NCBI RefSeq assembly: GCF_900113225.1
Contig: NZ_FOZE01000003.1
Span: 496,001-560,000 of the forward strand
Reading direction: 5' to 3'
DNA length: 64,000 nucleotides
Source: Mitsuaria sp. PDC51
GTDB lineage: Bacteria; Pseudomonadota; Gammaproteobacteria; Burkholderiales; Burkholderiaceae_C
The notes beneath the pieces are model-generated. The model saw only the letters and a program-made list of their open reading frames with translations. It was not told where the DNA came from and did not search any database. Positions 52,325 through 63,154 of the stretch are shown here, piece by piece (the stretch's first letter is position 1; every line of letters starts with the position of its first letter). The position numbers and the translations under genes are program-made.

Positions 52325-53812
52325 TCACCGGGTCCCATACGGCTCCGCCGTGCGCTCGTTCTCATCGATGCGCAGGTGCTTCCCGAGCGCCGGGAACGCC
52401 CGCTGCGCGCAGCCTTCGCGCTCGCACAGCTTGCAGCCGGGACCGATCGGCGTGGCGCTGTCCGGATCGCCCAGGTCCAGCCCCTTCGCATAGACCAGCT
52501 GCTCCGCGTGCCGCAGGTCGCAGCCCAGGCCGATCGCGAACTCGCGCGCCGGTGAGCCGTAGCCGCCGGTGGCGCGTAGCTCGCAGTGGGCGATCCAGAG
52601 ATAGCTGCGCCCATCGGGCATCCGCGCCACCTGCGTGAGCACGCGGCCCGGCTGGCCGAAGGCCTCGTAGACGTTCCACAGCGGGCAGGTGCCGCCGCTG
52701 CGCGAGAAGTGGAAGTCCGTCGCCGACTGCCGCTTCGAGATGTTCCCCGCCCGGTCCACCCGCACGAAGAAGAAGGGCACGCCGCGCGCCTCGCGGCGCT
52801 GCAGCGTCGACAGGCGATGGCACACGGTCTCGAAGCTGACGCCGAAGCGCTTGGCCAGCAATGCGATGTCGTGCCGCAGCGCCTGCGCCGCCGACAGGAA
52901 GGCGCGGTACGGCAGCACCACCGCGCCGGCGAAGTAGCTCGCGAGACCGATGCGCGCCAGCGCCGCGGCCTCGGGGCTGAAGCTGGCGGAGGCGATGAGC
53001 CGGTCCATCTCCGCGCCGCATTCGAGGTAGGCCAGCTGCGTGGCCAGCTGGAAGGCCCGCTGGCCCGGCGAGAGCGAGTCCGACAGCAGCAGCAATCGCT
53101 GCGCGGGTTCGTAGCGCCGCAGGCGCTCGTCGGGCACGACCTGCACCTGGATCCGATGGGCAGTCATCAGGTGGGTCTGCAGCCGCTGCGCCAGGTCCTG
53201 CTGCGAGAGGGGCAGCGCCGGCGTTGCCGCAGCAAGCGCAGTGGCTGCGGTGAGCGCGGTGGTCGTGCCCGTGCCCGCACCCGCGGCGGTGGCCGTCTCG
53301 CTTGCGAGCACCATCGCCAGCGCCTCCGCGGCGCGGTCGAGTGCGTCGATGTGGTTGTGGTGCGCGTAGAAGAAGTCCCGCACCTCCTCGTGTGGCCCGG
53401 GGCCCGCGATCACGCCGGTGCCGCGCTCGTGGCCGCCGAGGTTGCTCACGCGCTGCTCCGCGCCGCGCGCCCGGCCGTGCAGCCGCAGCATCAGCTGCGC
53501 CATGCCCGGCATCTGCTGCACCAGCGTGCGCAGCTCCGACTCCGGCACGCCGCCGGGCACCGGCGTCTCCGCGACGATCTCGTGCAACTGCGCGAAGAGC
53601 CGCGCCTCGTCGTCCTCCGAGAAGAACTGCAGGTCCACGCCCAGCGCCGACTGCAAGCGCAGCAGCACCGCGACGCTCAGCGGACGCTCGTTGTTCTCGA
53701 GCTGGTTCACATAGCTGGGCGACAGCTTGAGCGCCTGCGCCAGCGCCGCCTGGGTCAGGCCGCGCTGCTCGCGCAGGGTCTTGAGCTTCACGCCGAGGAA
53801 GGTCTTGCGCAT
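52325..53812 (-). CDS. prpR: XRE/IrrE-type short-chain fatty-acid regulator, probable PrpR
   Basis: This 495-residue regulator has an N-terminal XRE helix-turn-helix (LKTLREQRGLTQAALAQALKL, SPSYVNQLENNERPL) and a middle IrrE/ImmA-like (DUF955) region. The C-terminal domain is typical of the RamB/ScfR/PrpR family, with Cys in FSRSGGTCPLWNVYEAF and CKLCEREGCAQRAFP that may hold a metal or FeS cluster. Family members sense acyl-CoA (propionyl- or acetyl-CoA) and control methylcitrate or glyoxylate genes. This fits its divergent position to prpC. A variable Ala/Thr stretch lies mid-protein. It is unlike the sigma54-dependent PrpR of enterobacteria. Confidence 0.85.
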   Translation of the reverse strand: MRKTFLGVKLKTLREQRGLTQAALAQALKLSPSYVNQLENNERPLSVAVLLRLQSALGVDLQFFSEDDEARLFAQLHEIVAETPVPGGVPESELRTLVQQMPGMAQLMLRLHGRARGAEQRVSNLGGHERGTGVIAGPGPHEEVRDFFYAHHNHIDALDRAAEALAMVLASETATAAGAGTGTTTALTAATALAAATPALPLSQQDLAQRLQTHLMTAHRIQVQVVPDERLRRYEPAQRLLLLSDSLSPGQRAFQLATQLAYLECGAEMDRLIASASFSPEAAALARIGLASYFAGAVVLPYRAFLSAAQALRHDIALLAKRFGVSFETVCHRLSTLQRREARGVPFFFVRVDRAGNISKRQSATDFHFSRSGGTCPLWNVYEAFGQPGRVLTQVARMPDGRSYLWIAHCELRATGGYGSPAREFAIGLGCDLRHAEQLVYAKGLDLGDPDSATPIGPGCKLCEREGCAQRAFPALGKHLRIDENERTAEPYGTR

Positions 53813-53889
53813 CGGTTTCGCGTCGGGAGATGGAAGGACGAAGACGGCGGCTGGTGAGCGCGGCCGGCGAGGGCGACTGCTGATCTGTG

Positions 53890-53909
53890 ATTCGCAAAGT
53901 TTGCAGAAT
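53890..53909 (-). promoter_or_regulatory. Operator-like box 1 (prpR side) of the prp divergent promoter
   Basis: On the minus strand this reads ATTCTGCAAACTTTGCGAAT, an imperfect palindrome about 78 bp upstream of the prpR start. Fifteen of the 17 bases of CTGCAAASWTTGCGAAT are shared with box 2 on the other strand. RamB/ScfR-type regulators are known to bind TTTGC/GCAAA motifs, so this is a probable binding site of the adjacent PrpR-like protein. Confidence 0.65.
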
Positions 53910-53963
53910 GCGCGAATCACCTTCGCATTTCATTGCCAATTCAGCCATTGAGGCCCAGCGAAG

Positions 53964-53983
53964 TGGCTGCAAAGATTGCGAAT
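53964..53983 (+). promoter_or_regulatory. Operator-like box 2 (prpC side) of the prp divergent promoter
   Basis: The plus strand reads TGGCTGCAAAGATTGCGAAT, matching box 1 in inverted orientation (core CTGCAAA-2 nt-TTGCGAAT). It lies about 113 bp before the prpC start codon. Centre-to-centre distance to box 1 is about 74 bp, close to seven helical turns, which would suit looping or cooperative binding. Confidence 0.65.
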
Positions 53984-54095
53984 GACGCGACTATCCCATG
54001 CACCCGTCGACGGGATCAAGGCCTGGACCGTCACGCCGGTCGATGGCTCGCCGCCACGCCCGCCCGCATTTCCCAGATCCCCAGGAGGAGACCCC

Positions 54096-55246
54096 ATGAG
54101 CGAGACCCTCGCCCCCGCCTTCAAGCCCAAGAAATCCGTCGCGCTGTCCGGCGTCGCGGCCGGCACCACCGCGCTGTGCACCGTCGGCCGCAGCGGCAAC
54201 GACCTGCACTACCGCGGCTACGACATCGTCGACCTGGCCCAGGCCTGCGAGTTCGAGGAGGTCGCTCACCTGCTGGTGCATGGCAAGCTGCCCAACGCCG
54301 CCGAGCTGCGCGCCTACAAGGCCAAGCTCAAGGCGCTGCGCGGCCTGCCGGCCAGCGTCAAGGAGGCGCTGGAGCGCCTGCCCGCCGGCGCCCATCCGAT
54401 GGATGTGATGCGCACCGGCGTGTCCGCGCTGGGCTGCGTGCTGCCGGAGAAGGACGACCACCCGCTGCCCGGCGCGCGCGACATCGCCGACCGGCTGATG
54501 GCCTCGCTGGGCTCGATGCTGCTGTACTGGTTCCACTGGGCGACGCAGGGACGCCGCATCGAGGTCGAGACCGACGACGAGTCCATCGGCGCGCATTTCC
54601 TGCACCTGCTGCACGGCCGCCGGCCCGATGCCGGCTGGGAACGCGCGATGCACACCTCGCTGATCCTGTACGCGGAGCATGAGTTCAACGCCTCGACCTT
54701 CGCCGCGCGCGTCATCGCCGGCACGGGCAGCGACCTGTACTCGGCCGTGGCGGGCGCGATCGGCGCGCTGCGCGGACCCAAGCATGGCGGCGCCAACGAG
54801 GTGGCCTTCGAGGTGCAGAAGCGCTACGACTCGCCGGATGAGGCCGAGGCCGACATCCGTCGCCGTGTCCAGGCGCGCGAGGTCGTCATCGGCTTCGGCC
54901 ATCCGGTCTACACGATCAGCGATCCGCGCAACGAGATCATCAAGCAGGTGGCGCGACGACTCTCGGTCGAGGCCGGCACGACCAAGATGTTCGACATCGC
55001 CGAGCGCCTCGAGCGCGTGATGTGGGAGGTCAAGCGCATGTTCCCCAACCTCGACTGGTTCAGCGCGGTGAGCTATCACCTGATGGGCGTGCCGACGGCG
55101 ATGTTCACGCCGCTGTTCGTGATCGCGCGCACCAGCGGTTGGGCCGCCCATGTGATCGAGCAGCGGCAGGACAACAAGATCATCCGCCCCAGCGCCGTCT
55201 ACACCGGCCCCGAGGACCAGGCCTTCGTGCCGCTGGCGGCGCGTCA

Positions 55247-55250
<4 letters not shown>
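54096..55250 (+). CDS. prpC: 2-methylcitrate synthase
   Basis: This 384-residue citrate-synthase-fold enzyme condenses propionyl-CoA with oxaloacetate. Catalytic His residues are in [14 protein letters not shown] and [15 protein letters not shown], and the Asp is in [16 protein letters not shown]. The short length and the [21 protein letters not shown]-terminus fit PrpC and not the longer GltA. AGGAGGAG precedes the ATG. It is the first gene of the operon and overlaps acnD by 4 bp (ATGA). Confidence 0.96.
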
Positions 55251-57945
<2,695 letters not shown>

Positions 57946-57949
<4 letters not shown>

Positions 57950-59175
57950 GCTTTCCACCTGCCTTGAAGATCCCCGCCGTCTACCTGCGGGGCGGCACCT
58001 CCAAGGGCGTGTTCTTCCGGCTGGAGGACCTGCCCGCCGATTGCCGGCGCCTGGGCGCCGCGCGCGACCGGCTGCTGCTGCGCGTGGTCGGCAGCCCCGA
58101 TCCCTACGGCAAGCAGATCGACGGCATGGGCGGCGCCACGTCCAGCACCAGCAAGGTCGTGATCGTGTCGCGCAGCAAGCGCCAGGGGCATGACGTCGAC
58201 TATCTCTTCGGCCAGGTCGCGATCGACCGGGCGCTGGTGGACTGGTCCGGCAACTGCGGCAACCTGTCCGCCGCGGTGGGGCCGTTCGCGATTCACTCGG
58301 GGCTGATCGACGCCGCCGCGCTGCCGCGCGACGGACGCGCGACGATCCGGATCTGGCAGGCCAACATCGGCAAGACCATCGTGGCCCAGGTGCCGATGCG
58401 CGACGGACAGGTGCAGGAGAGCGGCGACTTCGAGCTCGATGGCGTGACCTTCGCGGCGGCGGAGATCGAGCTGGCCTTTCTCAATCCGGGCGATGACGCG
58501 GGCGACACGGGCGAGGGCGGAGCGCTGTTCCCGACCGGCCAGGTGGCCGACGATCTGACGCTGCCCGAGGCGCTCGTGCCGGGCGGCCGGCTGCGCGCGA
58601 CGCTGATCAACGCGGGCATCCCGACCGCCTTCGTCGAAGCCAGGGCGCTGGGCTATGAGGGCACCGAGCTCCAGGACGCGATCAATGGCGATGCGGCGGC
58701 GCTTGCGCGGCTGGAGGCGATACGCGCGCATGCGGCACTGCGCATGGGCCTGATCCGGACGCTCGAGGAGGCGAAGACTCGCCAGCACACGCCGAAGCTG
58801 GCCTTCGTCGCACCGCCGGCGGCTTATCGCGCGTCGAGCGGCAAGGCCGTCGCGGCCGGCGACATCGACCTGCTGGTGCGGGCGCTCTCGATGGGCAAAC
58901 TGCACCACGCGATGATGGGCACCGCGGCCGTGGCGATCGGCACCGCGGCGGCCATTCCCGGCACGCTGGTCTGCGAAGCCGCTGGCGGCGCGCCGCGCGC
59001 GGCGCTGCGTTTCGGTCATCCGTCCGGCACGCTGCGCGTGGGCGCGGAGGCCGTGCTCGACGGCGGCCAATGGCGCGTCACGCGCGCGGTGATGAGCCGC
59101 AGCGCCCGCATCCTGATGGAGGGCGCCGTGCGCGTGCCCGCCGAGTCCCTGATCGACACGAAAGAACTCCCATGA
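57946..59175 (+). CDS. prpF: PrpF, methylaconitate isomerase accessory to AcnD
   Basis: This 409-residue protein of the diaminopimelate-epimerase-like PrpF family isomerises methylaconitate formed by AcnD. Landmarks: YLRGGTSKGVFFRLEDLP, GSPDPYGKQIDGMGGATSSTSK, DWSGNCGNLSAAVGPFAI with the active-site Cys, and HHAMMGTAAVAIGTAA. It overlaps acnD by 4 bp and the next gene by 4 bp, so the four genes form one translation-coupled operon. Confidence 0.95.
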
Positions 59176-60035
59176 CATCGACCCGCAAGACGCTGCGCGC
59201 GCTGGTGGAGGCGCGCCGCGGCGTGCTGGTGCCCGGCGCCTTCAATGCCTTGTCGGCGAAGGTGATCGAGGACCTCGGCTTCGAGGCTCTCTACATCACC
59301 GGTGCCGGCGTGACCAACATGTGGTTCGGGCTGCCGGACCAGGGCTTCATGGGCCTGGCCGAGATCGCCGACCACACGGCCCGCATCCGCGACGCGGTGG
59401 CGCTGCCGCTGATCGTCGATGCCGACACCGGCTTCGGCAACGCGCTCAACGTGCGGCATGCCGTGCGCACGCTGGAGCGGGCCGGTGCCGACTGCATCCA
59501 GCTCGAGGACCAGGTCGCGCCCAAGCGCTGCGGTCACTTCAGCGGCAAGGAGGTGATCCCGACCGAGGAGGCGGTGGGCAAGATCAAGGCGGCGGTCGAC
59601 GCGCGACGCGACCCGGACCTGATGATCATGGCCCGCACCGACGCCTGCGCGACCTTGGGTTTCGAGGCCGCGGTGGAACGCGCGCTGCGCTTCGCCGAGG
59701 CCGGCGCGGACCTGCTGTTCGTCGAGGCGGTGACGACGCCGGATCAGATCCGCGCGCTGCCGGGGCGCCTGCCGGTGCCGCAGCTGATGAACATGGTGAT
59801 CGGCGGCAGGACGCCGATCACCGATGCGCAGGAGTTGGAGTCGCTCGGCTACGGCGTCGTGCTCTACGCCAACGCGGCGCTGCAGGGCGCGGTGGCGGGC
59901 ATGCAGAAGGCGCTCGGCGTGCTGAAGGCGCAGCGCCGGATCGATGAGGACCCGGCGCTGGTCGCCCCCTTCGCGGAGCGCCAGCGACTGGTGGGCAAGC
60001 CCGGCTGGGATGAATTGGAGAAGAGGTACAGCTGA
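59172..60035 (+). CDS. Isocitrate lyase/PEP-mutase family enzyme, presumed methylisocitrate lyase
   Basis: This 287-residue alpha/beta-barrel lyase has the metal-binding DADTGFGNAL and the active-site loop DQVAPKRCGHFSGKEVIP with the catalytic Cys. By position at the end of prpC-acnD-prpF it should split 2-methylisocitrate into pyruvate and succinate (PrpB role). The loop sequence (KRCGHFSGK) and several other segments look closer to dimethylmalate lyase or oxaloacetate-decarboxylase-type members than to classical PrpB, so the substrate is less certain. It is slightly short for PrpB. Confidence 0.82.
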   Translation: MTSTRKTLRALVEARRGVLVPGAFNALSAKVIEDLGFEALYITGAGVTNMWFGLPDQGFMGLAEIADHTARIRDAVALPLIVDADTGFGNALNVRHAVRTLERAGADCIQLEDQVAPKRCGHFSGKEVIPTEEAVGKIKAAVDARRDPDLMIMARTDACATLGFEAAVERALRFAEAGADLLFVEAVTTPDQIRALPGRLPVPQLMNMVIGGRTPITDAQELESLGYGVVLYANAALQGAVAGMQKALGVLKAQRRIDEDPALVAPFAERQRLVGKPGWDELEKRYS

Positions 60036-60071
60036 GGGCGCTGGTCGCCAATGGCTCTGGTCAGTATCGAT

Positions 60072-60104
60072 GGGGGGAATGACCACCGTCGATCACTTCC
60101 CCCC
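60072..60104 (+). terminator. Hairpin after the prp operon
   Basis: GGGGGGAA at 60072-60079 pairs with TTCCCCCC at 60097-60104, extended by TGA/TCA with a one-base bulge, 36 bp after the prpB-like stop. No U tract follows, so a factor-dependent or weak terminator is the best reading. Confidence 0.45.
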
Positions 60105-60195
60105 TCAAGACCACATTTCGGAGGAATGACGTTCGCCGGCTCCACGTGGAGACTGCAGGCCATCCATCAGGACTTGGGCAAGAAGGAGCAGTTTC

Positions 60196-60630
60196 ATGAC
60201 GAGGACGACAAGCGACGAGGGGACGGGCATCGAGGACCTGTCGAGGGCGCTGCGGTTCCCCAGCACGATCTTCGGGGCGATGGCCGACGACGGCCTCGAA
60301 GCGCGATGCGAGGATGCGGACTGGCACGAGGTGCCGAATGAACTCAGGCGCGTGCTGGCGCATCACGGCGCTTCGGTGGATTACATGCGGCTGATACTGA
60401 AGCGCGCCGCGCGCTTCGTCCGGCGCCATTCGCTGCGCCTGGCCGGGCCCCCCTGGTTGGACATCACCTGCGTGGAGGATGTCGCCGCCGGGGCGATGTA
60501 TGTCGTGCCCCTCGACATGAGTCCCAAGCGGTCGCTGGCCTGGGACGAGCGATTTCTCTCCCGCCTCGCCGACCAGGACCTGCTGAAGGGCTTCTTCATG
60601 GTCAGCTTCTGCGGCCGCTCGGCGGCCTGA
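60196..60630 (+). CDS. Hypothetical protein, 144 residues
   Basis: I do not recognise this protein. It is mixed helical/strand with a basic centre (LILKRAARFVRRHSLRLAG), a Trp-containing stretch (GPPWLDITCVEDVAAGAMY) and a C-terminus FFMVSFCGRSAA. There is no signal peptide or membrane helix. AAGGAG eight bases upstream supports the start. It is followed 34 bp later by a short ORF with a HEPN-like beginning, so the two may form a small accessory pair. Confidence 0.6.
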   Translation: MTRTTSDEGTGIEDLSRALRFPSTIFGAMADDGLEARCEDADWHEVPNELRRVLAHHGASVDYMRLILKRAARFVRRHSLRLAGPPWLDITCVEDVAAGAMYVVPLDMSPKRSLAWDERFLSRLADQDLLKGFFMVSFCGRSAA

Positions 60631-60664
60631 ACGGCCAGGCCGCATCCAGTCCCGGAGCGTTGCC

Positions 60665-60916
60665 ATGAGCGTGAGCGCCGAAGACTTCCTGTACGTGTCC
60701 CGCGCCTTGATGAACAAGGACGGTGAGACTTGGCGACGTGTCGCCGCCAGTCGGGCCTCCGAAGCGCGCATGGACAGCCAGCTCACCGCTGGCGCCCATG
60801 CCGCATGGAGGGCCCGGCTCAGAAGCCCTTTATGTCATAGCGCACGCCGACCCAGGCCTGGCGGCCGAGGCCCTGGTAGGCGTAGACCGGCTCGACATCG
60901 CGGTCCGCCGCGTTGA
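60665..60916 (+). pseudogene. Short ORF with HEPN-like N-terminus, probably truncated
   Basis: This is an 83-residue frame with GGAG seven bases upstream. Its first 32 residues (SAEDFLYVSRALMNKDGE, then RRVAASRA) follow the pattern of small HEPN nucleotidyltransferase-partner proteins, where SRAYYAAFH would normally come next. Here the sequence turns into an Arg/Pro/Gly-rich tail that reads antisense into the 3' end of the btuB-like gene. It is probably the remnant of a longer gene cut at about 60760-60800. Confidence 0.4.
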
Positions 60917-62711
60917 GGACCTTGGCCTCCAGGCGCCATTGCGGCAGGAAGCGCCAGCTGGCGCGCAGGTCGAGCAGCGCGTAGCCGCCCAGCGTGGCGC
61001 CGGTGTCCGGCCGCTTGCCGATGTCGGTCAGCGTCGCCCCCGCGCTCCAGGCGCCGGTGTCGTAATCGACGGAGACACTTTCCTGGTGCGCCGCGCGACG
61101 GATCAGCCGCGCGCCGGTGTCGGTGTCCTTCGCATCGAGGAAGTCCACGTTCGCGGCCAGGTTCCAGTTGCCGATGCGGTGCGCGCCGGTCAGCGTCGCG
61201 CCGGTGAGCTTGGCCCGGCCGACGTTGGCCGCGCAGCCGAAGGCGAAGTCCGGTGCCGGCGGGCACAGGGCCGGATCGGGGTTGTAGATGATCAGGTCCT
61301 TGACCTTGTTGCGATAGACCGTCGCCGACGCGCTGCTCGCGCCGGAGCGCCAGTTCAGGCCGATCTCCGCGCTGCGGCCCTGCTCGGGACGGATGTCGCG
61401 GTGGCCGTAGAAGGGGAAGTCGGTGTCGTTGAAGGTCGGCGCGCGGAAGGTCTTGCCCGCCAGCGCCCGCAGCTTCAGCGTCGGACTCAGCGCGATGCTG
61501 CCGCCCAGGCTGCCGGTGGTGTTGTCGCCGTAGACCGAGTTCTCGTCGCGGCGCAGGTTGGCCTCCAGGGCGGCCGGGCCGAACAGGCCGCTGTAGCCCG
61601 CGATGTAGGCGTTGTTGGTGCGCTTGAGCGTGTCGCTGGTGACGCCGTCCGCCTTTTCCTCGAGGCGCTCGTAGGCCAGCACCAGTTGCTGGTCCGGCGC
61701 CAGGCGCAGCGCGTTCTGCCAGGTCGCCTGGTCGCGGGTGGTTTTGAAGCGCGTCGCGTCGGTCAGGCCGCTGACCGAGTCGTCGGTGCCGCGCGCGAAC
61801 TGCAGCGTCGTCGTCCAGATCGGCGAGAGCGTGCCGCGGTAGTCGAGCGCCGCCTGGCGCGTCTTGAGCCGGTTGCGGAAGTCGCCTTCCGGATGCGCGA
61901 CGAACTGGTCGTCGAAGGTGGCGCTGTCGTATTGCGCGTTCAGGCGGCTCTGCGTCGCGCTGACGCCGATGTGGTGGCCCTCGGCCGGCGTGAAGCCCAG
62001 CCGGGCCGACGCCACCGTGCGGGTGAAGCCGTCCTTGTCCGGGTTGTAGGAGCTGTTGCCGCGGTCGCCGCGGATCGCGGTCGTGCCGTCACTGGTGTCG
62101 CGGCTGAGGCTGGCTGCGTAGTCGAAACCGGCCCGCGCGCCGCTGACCGAGACGTCGCCCTGGCGCGAGCCGTATTCGCCCACGGCCGCACCGGCACGCA
62201 GGTCCAGCGGGCCCTGGCCCTGCCGGGTGACGATCTGGATCACGCCGCCGACCGCATCGGCGCCGTACAGGCCGGAGGCAGGACCGCGCAGGACCTCGAT
62301 GCGCTCGATGTTGGCCAGGCTCATGGCCTCGAAGGACACCTGGCCCAGCGTCGCCGAGCCGACCCGCACGCCGTCGATCATCACGACCGTGGCGCTGGTG
62401 TTGGCGCCGCGCAGAAAGTAGCCCGCCGTCTGGCCGGGACCGCCGTTGGCCGCCAGCTGCAGGCCGGCGTAGCGGCGCAGCACGTCGGCGACGCTGCCGG
62501 CGCCGCTGTCGCGCAGGGTGTCGGCGTCGATGAGCACGACGTCCGCGACGCTGCGGCTCAGCGGCTGCGCCTCACGGGTGCCGATGACGATGACCGGGTC
62601 GAGCGAGGACTGCGCGACGGCGACGGAGGGGACGGTGGACAGGACCGGGGCGGCGATCAGCGCGGCACGGGCAACGGCGCGCAGCGCGGCGCGGGGACGG
62701 GAGGCTTGCAT
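60819..62711 (-). CDS. btuB: BtuB-like TonB-dependent outer-membrane receptor (cobalamin)
   Basis: This 630-residue receptor has a signal peptide (ALIAAPVLSTVPSVAVAQ), then a TonB-box-like segment (DPVIVIGTRE) and a plug domain (VADVLRRYAGLQL, MIDGVRVGSATLGQ, IERIEVLRGPASGLYGADAVGGVIQI). A 22-strand-type barrel follows and ends in the aromatic residue of VGVRYDIKGF, as required for outer-membrane insertion. The start at 62711 (MQASRPRAAL) precedes the signal peptide. A cobalamin riboswitch lies immediately upstream, which makes corrinoid uptake the best function. B12 ABC transporter genes are not adjacent. Confidence 0.93.
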   Translation of the reverse strand: MQASRPRAALRAVARAALIAAPVLSTVPSVAVAQSSLDPVIVIGTREAQPLSRSVADVVLIDADTLRDSGAGSVADVLRRYAGLQLAANGGPGQTAGYFLRGANTSATVVMIDGVRVGSATLGQVSFEAMSLANIERIEVLRGPASGLYGADAVGGVIQIVTRQGQGPLDLRAGAAVGEYGSRQGDVSVSGARAGFDYAASLSRDTSDGTTAIRGDRGNSSYNPDKDGFTRTVASARLGFTPAEGHHIGVSATQSRLNAQYDSATFDDQFVAHPEGDFRNRLKTRQAALDYRGTLSPIWTTTLQFARGTDDSVSGLTDATRFKTTRDQATWQNALRLAPDQQLVLAYERLEEKADGVTSDTLKRTNNAYIAGYSGLFGPAALEANLRRDENSVYGDNTTGSLGGSIALSPTLKLRALAGKTFRAPTFNDTDFPFYGHRDIRPEQGRSAEIGLNWRSGASSASATVYRNKVKDLIIYNPDPALCPPAPDFAFGCAANVGRAKLTGATLTGAHRIGNWNLAANVDFLDAKDTDTGARLIRRAAHQESVSVDYDTGAWSAGATLTDIGKRPDTGATLGGYALLDLRASWRFLPQWRLEAKVLNAADRDVEPVYAYQGLGRQAWVGVRYDIKGF

Positions 62712-62794
62712 GTCGGAATCACAAAGCGGCGGCAGACGGCCGCTTCCCCGCGGCCGCATGCGGAATGGACCCATCGCGGGGCGAAGGGTCCGCC

Positions 62795-63045
62795 TGTTGG
62801 CCGGTATCCGGGCTGTCGGAAGAACGAACCCGTGGTGCCTTCCCGGACGACCGTCCAGTGGATCCAGCCACGAGTCGCGCGCCGCTGGGGCCGATGCCAT
62901 CGAGGGTCGACGGCGTCGGCCGGGCGCGCCTTCCGCTTACCGTTGCGGGGGCAGCTCAGGTTGGGGCCGTGGCCGCGGGCGGGCGACCCTTCCTGATTCC
63001 CGTTGAACTGCGCCGGCGGAGGGCCGGGCGCGAGCACCAACGGGC
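62795..63045 (-). promoter_or_regulatory. Cobalamin riboswitch upstream of btuB
   Basis: The minus strand carries the ordered conserved elements of an AdoCbl riboswitch: 5' GGTGCTCGCGCCC near 63040, GGGAATCAGGAAGG near 62990, GAGCTGCCCCCGCAACGGTA near 62945-62964, and the B12 box AGCCCGGATACCGGCC at 62799-62814. The B12 box lies about 90 nt before the btuB-like start, leaving room for an expression platform of G+C-rich hairpins. Binding of adenosylcobalamin should switch the receptor gene off. Confidence 0.92.
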
Positions 63046-63154
63046 GGCATCATAGCGGCGGCCCCGTGGCGCCGATGTCGCATCCGGGCCTGACCACGGG
63101 GCGGGGCGCTCGGCACGCCGCCGGCCTCACCGGCCTCACCGGTTCGGCGCGCGC

